Below are positions 58,311-64,000 of a DNA stretch of 64,000 nt, piece after piece (positions within the stretch are counted from its first letter, which is position 1; every line of letters begins with the position of its first letter). A program made the position numbers and the translations under genes. Below the pieces are notes generated by a model. It worked only from the letters and a program-made list of their open reading frames with translations. It did not search any database and was not told the DNA's origin. This DNA is from Nymphaea colorata (lineage: Eukaryota > Streptophyta > Magnoliopsida > Nymphaeales > Nymphaeaceae). The stretch lies in assembly GCF_008831285.2 (NCBI RefSeq), contig NC_045141.1:4295224-4359223 (forward strand), in the 5' to 3' direction.

Positions 58311-60350
58311 GCCCGTCCAACTTGTTACGCAGTACATGCATGTGCAAGAATTCAAGGTCGTTAATTTATGTATAGATTCTCTTCTAGAAAATTTGTTCTT
58401 TTATTTTTTCAAGTGGTAGAAGGCTCAGGTTTTACTGCTTTGGAATGCATTGCTTCATATTTCCAAATCTAGGGGCATGGCTATTGATTACATAAATGAG
58501 ACTCTTTCTTGTTTCCCTTTACCACTTTCAACTCTATTCAATTCCAAATCAAAGTTGTCAATTAAACTTCTTTTTTCCCTAGATACGCTGTCCGCCTTTT
58601 AAATGGCAAGGTTTTTCTATCTTATAATGTGGTTAGCATGGAGAAAACAGGAAAAATGTGGTAAAATTTTAAAAAAAATGAGTAAAATTTAAAAGTTAAG
58701 GGAAAATAAGATGAAGGGTTGGCAATTTAAAAAAATAAGTAGATGAGAAACAAATAAAAATTAGAAGTTGGAAACGAGCAGTTTAGCAATAAAAAAGTAT
58801 GAAAAAATGTCTCAAATGAAAAAAAGGGAAAAAACAAAAAAAAAGGAAAAAAGCGTATCTTTGGTGTGGCATTCTTTTTCCAAAAAATTGCTCGAATTGG
58901 CTGGCTCGTTCAAATCTATGCTAAATCAATTTGATCTAGTCCATCCGTTTTTAAAAAAAGTTATTGTTTTTTATTATCGTATATAGATTGTTTATTTATT
59001 TCTCAAAAGAATATAATTTTCATATTTTGTGGTGATTAACAACCAAATCGTTTAAATCAGCGGATCGACCAGCGCGTGGAAGTAGCTTAGTAACTTTATC
59101 CACTCGATTCAAAAGCTGAATTTCCAAAGGTCGCGCAAAATATGAAAAATTATATTCTTTTTGAAAAATAATTAAACAGTATAAAAAACTAATTAAAACA
59201 TTTTTTTTAACAGGTGGACTTGATCAAAATGACTTAGCAAAGACTTGCAGCAACCGGCCGATTCAAGCCAATAATATTTCTAGCTAATCCCATCCAGTCG
59301 TGCTAGCGAAGATTTGAAGCAACTATGCCATTTGTGCCATCATGGTGCCCCATATTGCACTAATCAAGCATCGTAGTAGTTGCAAACATTTTCTTGACAG
59401 ACGAAAACCCCCACTTACATATAGGTTGTGAGAGATGACAACCAAAATTTGGTAGTAAATATAATCATAAAATACACAGGTTTTTTTTTTGAAAAATAGT
59501 GATAAAACACGAAAATAAGCCCACTGAATAAAACGGCAAAAAGATATAACAAAAAACGTGGTTTTCCTGTCTTTTTCATATTTTTTTCAATTTTTTAGAA
59601 AGTTACCATATTTTTTTTTGCATTTTTTGCTTTCATTTTTCATGCTCACTGTATTATACGATAGATAAATCTCTGTGTTTAAAAAGCAAAAAAGAATATT
59701 CGTGATTATGGTAGAAACCTATTGATGGATACATTAAAAAAAAGTTGACAGTTGACAACTTTGGTTTGAAATTGAATAGATTTGAAAAGGGGTAAAGGGA
59801 AATAAGATACCGGGAAGACCAAGAAAAATACTCATGCATGTAATCAGCCATACGTTACCAGACCCACCCACGTTTCATTTCATTGAAAAAATTAGACAAA
59901 TATTGTCCTCACGTTTGGAAAGAAAGAGCATCTTCCTTGATTTTTCTTCACGTGCAATGAAATTTCAGATCCATTATGGGACCAACCCACGTTTGATTTC
60001 TTTGAAAAAGAAGCTCAAGCCTTTTTCTTTTGTATTGTTTCTGCACAGACTAGGACCCTACAGTTTGCAGCATTGACACGGACTTACGAAGAAAAAGCCT
60101 GAGCGCAGTTGAACCTCTAGCAGCGAATATCTAATCAGGGTCCAATGAAATGTTTGGAGGTAGGTGAGTTGTAAAATATATCAACTATGTGCGACGGCCT
60201 TAATTATCGGTCAAATTTCATAAAATATTTGTCAAATTCAAGGACATGTTAGGTGGCCAGAGGCAAGAAAAAGGCTCATGCATGAAATCTGAAGCAAACA
60301 CTTTCGAAAGCATTAAACCTTCAACTCGTGTTCGTGCATGTACTGGACAG
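58311..60350. other. Intergenic between divergent RLK 5' ends
   Basis: Lies between copy D (-) and the RLK stub at 60,353 (+). A-rich with several poly-A/T runs. No gene is recognised. Promoter elements for either side could not be singled out. Confidence 0.5.
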
Positions 60351-60352
60351 GC

Positions 60353-60385
60353 ATGGCTACCACCAGTTGCTTTATCTTTATCTTG
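60353..60385 (+). pseudogene. RLK signal-peptide stub (copy E)
   Basis: GGCATGGCTACCACC and upstream GTGCATGTACTGGACAG match the start region of copy D (58,340-58,295). The frame opens MATTSCFIFIL and then runs into a (TA)n(TG)n microsatellite. Nothing of the rest of the gene follows. Confidence 0.6.

Positions 60386-60431
<46 letters not shown>
60386..60431. repeat. (TA)n-(TG)n compound microsatellite
   Basis: A TATA run followed by TGTG, directly after the RLK stub. Confidence 0.95.
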
Positions 60432-60529
60432 TAACAAGCTGCTTATAGCCATGACTACCGTTACGTATCTCCAAAATTCAAAAACTAAGACAAAAACAGA
60501 ATTTCTTTAGCATTTGCATGGATCAAGCA

Positions 60530-61075
60530 TCTATTCAGTGAAAATTTAACAGTTCAACCAAGTTGTTGGTTATGCATAGTACCTCATTTAGAAATGGTTT
60601 CCCAGTTATGCTGCAACTTTTGAGCTCATGAAAGGACTCCGGGGTTAAGTTGAGGCAAATAATGCATCCTGTTGCTGCATGATCAGGACCAAGACACAAA
60701 CATTCAGCGGTTGACGGCAGAATCACCACCAAATTTCTCAAAACCGAAGGCAAAGAAATGCTCTCTGTCATTTTATTGTGTTTCATGAACAGGAACAGCT
60801 TGCTGGAGAAAGATCAGCAGAGTTGCAATTAATGCTGATATTCACAGTGATGTTTGCCAAGAATTGACTCAACCCTTCAAAAGCACACGAAAGGAAACAA
60901 ACCAAAAAACACAGATACATGTTATCAGTTAAACTTCACAAAAAGAGATTAATTTCTACGTAAGACTGAAGGAGCCAAAAAGTACAGTATTTGACAATCA
61001 TTTCTTTGGCGACTTATAGCATAACCAGTACCCAAATATTTAATTCACAAGAAAAATACGATTAACATTACTTGC
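60530..61075 (-). pseudogene. Duplicated segment S (copy 3) with gene fragment
   Basis: Inverted equivalent of 31,765-32,344. The - strand frame 60,786-60,535 reads LRNLVVILPSTAECLCLGPD, HAATGCIICLNLTPESFHEL and PFLNEVLCITNN. It is open for 83 codons, without the stop seen in copy 2. Probably one exon of a host gene. The protein is not recognised. Confidence 0.5.
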
Positions 61076-61116
61076 ACAAGCATATCAGTGCACTGTATAT
61101 GATAGAATGTGTGTGT

Positions 61117-61317
61117 CAAGAGGTGGAGCCAGAAATTTTTTCATTGCAAGGACCAAACTGTAGTTTCAAAATTTTAACAGAGACCGGAATGAAGATTTTT
61201 TTATTTTTTTATATACGTTAAACTAATATTTATGAAATTTACATGTCAATGTTTCAATTTTTTAAATTTGAGGGTGGGGGGCCAAGGCTCCTGCGGGTGC
61301 CCCTGCCTCCGTCCCTG
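61117..61317. mobile_element. hAT-type MITE, 201 bp
   Basis: The left end CAAGAGGTGGAGCCAG and the complement of CTGCCTCCGTCCCTG (CAGGGACGGAGGCAG) are the familiar hAT MITE ends. The flanks GTGTGTGT (61,109-61,116 and 61,318-61,325) are a perfect 8-bp duplication, though low in complexity. Confidence 0.75.
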
Positions 61318-61325
61318 GTGTGTGT

Positions 61326-62450
61326 TGTACCTGTGGGTCTGTCTAAAGTACTACTAGCAATTTTGGCTTGACATATAATATCTTGTTAGATACTGTGGAA
61401 TTTTAATAGTCAGTGGTGTCATATCTCAAAGCATTAACATAGCTTAATGAATTACCGAATAATATAAAGGCAAAAGCCAAAAAACCAACAATAAAAAATC
61501 ATAGCAACAAATGAACATGAACTTAATGAGCCTTCTTTTGGCAATGTTTGGTAACATATTTTATTGATGTTTTAATCAATTAAATGTATTTCAATTTTAT
61601 CAAAGTGCTTTCCAAATGTTGTTTGTCACATTCAGGCCTGTACATGAGTATGAAAATTCAATCACGCAATTAGTATGCTTCACATATATTTCGGATGCTC
61701 ATCCCTTGCTTCAAGCGAGTAATCAAACCTGAGTTGATCTGCCCATCACATACACATTCTAGTATTTGGATCCCTATGTTACTAGAATGACAAAAATCCA
61801 GCATCCATAAGTTAAAGCACACAAATGAGCAATTATTTCACATAAAACTGTAAAAATATCACAATCATATATACCTGTGGAAGCTAAGCAGATGCAAGCC
61901 AACATCCACCAACATCTAGCTCCATGATCAAAGATGCATGCGTGCAACTCTAGGAACAAAGCCGGAACAGTTTATTATTATTCAAGACATATCCTGTTTG
62001 AATCTGACCCAATAAAGTTATAAGACTAGATTGTAATCTTATTTCATTAGCTGACCTGGGTCATTGGTCCTTAGTTAAGAGAAATTAGTGGTTCTGGCCC
62101 TCTGGGTTTAGACCCAGGTTTTCAATCTCATGACGGTCAACAACTTAATTAATTAACATTCGGACTGAGTTTCTAGGCCTTACCTGACACGATTGTTGAC
62201 TCGCTTGGAGCCTTTTTCACCGCAGCCTTTTGTTTTTACGGTTGACTGAGTTATGTTTTTATGGACGTAAATAGGTCAGATTCGAGTCAGATATTAATTG
62301 GAACAAATCTGATCTATTCACAACCTTAATGGAGGAGACCACAAGAGTGTTCATACCTAATCAAGTTTCACTAACAACCCTACTGACCTGTTATTGAAGT
62401 CTGATCACCCAAGTCGAGTTAGTCAGGTCATTAGGCACCACATGCATTTC
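61326..62450. other. Intergenic, no gene recognised
   Basis: No conserved frame. A short R1-like word cluster lies at about 62,275-62,320. Confidence 0.5.
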
Positions 62451-62456
62451 AATGCA

Positions 62457-62458
<2 letters not shown>

Positions 62459-62498
<40 letters not shown>

Positions 62499-62536
62499 AT
62501 CTCAAAAGCGACCATGTCCCTTCCAACCTCCCTTGG

Positions 62537-62594
<58 letters not shown>

Positions 62595-62621
62595 GTATGT
62601 ATATATATATATACATATACA
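62459..62621. repeat. Compound microsatellites (AT)n, (GT)n, (GTAT)n
   Basis: (AT)n at 62,459-62,500, (GT)n at about 62,537-62,558, (AT)n to 62,581, then GTAT units and (AT)n to about 62,621. Confidence 0.95.
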
Positions 62622-62744
62622 CATTTTTTGAAGGTGACTAATAGCACTTAAGTTTGGGGGTTTTTGCCTGGTTATATGACATCTGTATTGGACAAGCTCT
62701 GAGTTTAAAATGATGGAAAATACATTTTATATATATACGCGTGC

Positions 62745-63060
62745 TCACACAGACATCGAGAGAGTGGGTTTCTCTAAAAGCTGACCAGCCGGCAGCTCCC
62801 ATCCGAACCCATGGACCAAGATCGTGGCCATCAGCTGCATCATCCTATACCCATGCTCATGCCAGGGCAAATTCTTTGGCCTGCTCTGAATGATATAACT
62901 TCAAATCAGTCCCCTTTACATCTATGTGCTCATACTTGGATCCAGACATGAACCTCTCCGGCTGGAACTCCAGTGGATTGGTCCATATGCTCGGGTCCCG
63001 GCTGGTAGCCCAGACGTTGACCAAGAGACGCACACCATTGGGGATGTGGTAGCCAGTAAC
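62745..63060 (-). pseudogene. Cytochrome P450 last exon, CYP75-like (F3'H type)
   Basis: A heme monooxygenase C-terminal exon. After an acceptor (GCTGCCAG, 63,061 upward) it reads VTGYHIPNGVRLLVNVWATS, the PERF region LEFQPERFMSG and HIDVKGTD. A 1-base loss near 62,904 shifts the frame, after which the heme loop reads ISFRAGQRICPGMSMGI with the conserved F, R and cysteine. A second shift near 62,845 leads to MMQLMATILVHGFGWELP. The DVKG-TDF spacing and the VHGF-WELP tail resemble flavonoid 3'-hydroxylases (CYP75B), but other CYP71-clan members cannot be excluded. The upstream exon with the I-helix and ExxR was not found in the 940 bp to the window end. It is a pseudogene unless the two shifts are sequence errors. 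Confidence 0.8.
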
Positions 63061-64000
63061 CTGGCAGCGAAAAAGCAATTAATTTGCCTATTTCTTGCTT
63101 ATCTAGAGTACCCATCTCATTCATGAGGACCATTTCATTCATTTTGAGAGAAAAACAAGAAGAAAAAGGTCTGAACTAATACTAGTTTACGAAAATACAC
63201 AGCATCTATAATAATTTTCACCATTTAAATTGGCTTTGTATGCCACTCTAGGGTTTCCATGGAGAAAAATTAACTCATTTTGAAAAGTTAAAAACTGTAA
63301 TCATGTTCCAAAAACCACCCGCAAAATCATCAGTCTTCAAAATGAACGGAACCAAAGGATTTGAACCAAATGCACTATCTTGCAAACTCTCACATTTCAA
63401 AAATAAAACTGTATTTTTCGGAAGTACTCAAAAAACTAAAATAAATTTTAGAATACAAATACAAACAGACGATGACCATGATGGGACCCATCATTGTTTG
63501 GCTATGATTATCATTGATGCATTTCCACTAACTTGAACATCATCTATATTGCCTATGTTAAAGCATTTCTGTTTCTTTGAACTTGACTCCATTGACATTA
63601 CATTACATTGTTTGATGATTTTATTTGCTCTTTTGCATATAAGACTAATTAAGGAGGATCAATCATGTTCACCTAGATCTAGGATCAAATATAACCCTCT
63701 TCAATTTAATGTTTGATTGAAAACAGTGTTTGTTCTTTTACCTTATTTTAATTACTGTCTTAGGAAACATTGCATTAGAGACAACCAATCTTGCATGTTT
63801 GCTCATATTTTAAAACTTCATATATTTATTTGTCTTGGTCATCATGTTACTGAGCTTGGTCTTAGGTAGTAGCACAAGACTAAGTCTTATAATTAGACCA
63901 TACCTTTGGCGGAAAAACCCTCTCTTTAGTACTATGAGTGGTAATTTGTGGTATATTGTTGGATGAACAAAGAAGAGTAGAAAAACTTTACCGTTAGTTG
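63061..64000. other. No gene recognised
   Basis: This would be intron or 5' side of the P450. No P450 exon, repeat or RNA gene was recognised. Confidence 0.5.

Noticed and set aside
62394-62651. Frames with YIYIYI/VCVCV repeats
   Set aside because: Translations of microsatellites.
1-64000. CRISPR arrays, rRNA or tRNA genes
   Set aside because: None seen. The tandem repeats lack spacer-repeat structure, and no tRNA-like cloverleaf was recognised by eye.

Overview
This window is nuclear DNA from a flowering plant. It is AT-rich and has GT-AG introns, long (AT)n and (AC)n microsatellites, Ty1/copia retrotransposon remains, hAT-type miniature elements, and a cluster of leucine-rich-repeat receptor-like kinase (LRR-RLK) relics of the XA21/EFR/FLS2 type (subfamily XII). 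An early-diverging angiosperm such as a water lily is only an impression. One assembly gap of 100 N lies at 32,445-32,544. I see no full-length intact host gene. Nearly everything here is pseudogene or repeat.

Layout. The RLK family is present as four large, independently broken copies plus scraps. Copy A (+) spans 1.8-4.5 kb, copy C (-) 33.8-34.9 kb, copy B (-) 47.6-49.5 kb and copy D (-) 53.8-58.3 kb. A signal-peptide stub lies at 60.35 kb, and scraps of a related last exon lie at 8.2, 19.9 and 49.9 kb. Copies A and D, with about 4-5 kb of shared 3' flank (a copia fragment, a purine tract and repeat R1), form a large inverted duplication: roughly 1.8-8.5 kb against 58.3-49.6 kb. B repeats the same 3' flank down to about 45.8 kb. 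All readable kinase domains carry HCD rather than HRD in the catalytic loop, the non-RD signature common in plant pattern-recognition receptors.

The 9.5-25.8 kb region is built from parts of a minus-strand copia family (gag, leader, primer-binding site, LTR) joined to a short three-exon gene-like unit and to repeat R1, a family rich in degenerate GGATTCAGATT words. The composite LTR + small gene (+ R1) occurs at 18.2, 23.0 and (inverted, without a continuous R1) 43.4 kb. In the first two copies the spliced reading frame is still open. A 697-bp unit spanning the leader/PBS/LTR junction is tandemly triplicated at 16.15-18.24 kb with almost no divergence. A candidate terminal-direct-repeat element sits at 21.4-22.4 kb.

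The 25.8-32.4 kb region is mostly unique sequence with a clean hAT MITE (28.26 kb), a 54-bp tandem repeat, two R1-type elements and a duplicated gene fragment (31.8-32.3 kb, inverted copy at 60.5-61.1 kb). A nearly complete but decayed copia element (-) occupies 37.07-42.56 kb, with 5' LTR, PBS, gag, protease, integrase, RT, RNase H and an 83-bp remnant of the 3' LTR. The right edge holds the last exon of a CYP75-like cytochrome P450 (-), frameshifted at its heme loop.

All similarities between regions were judged by eye. No alignments or database searches were run.
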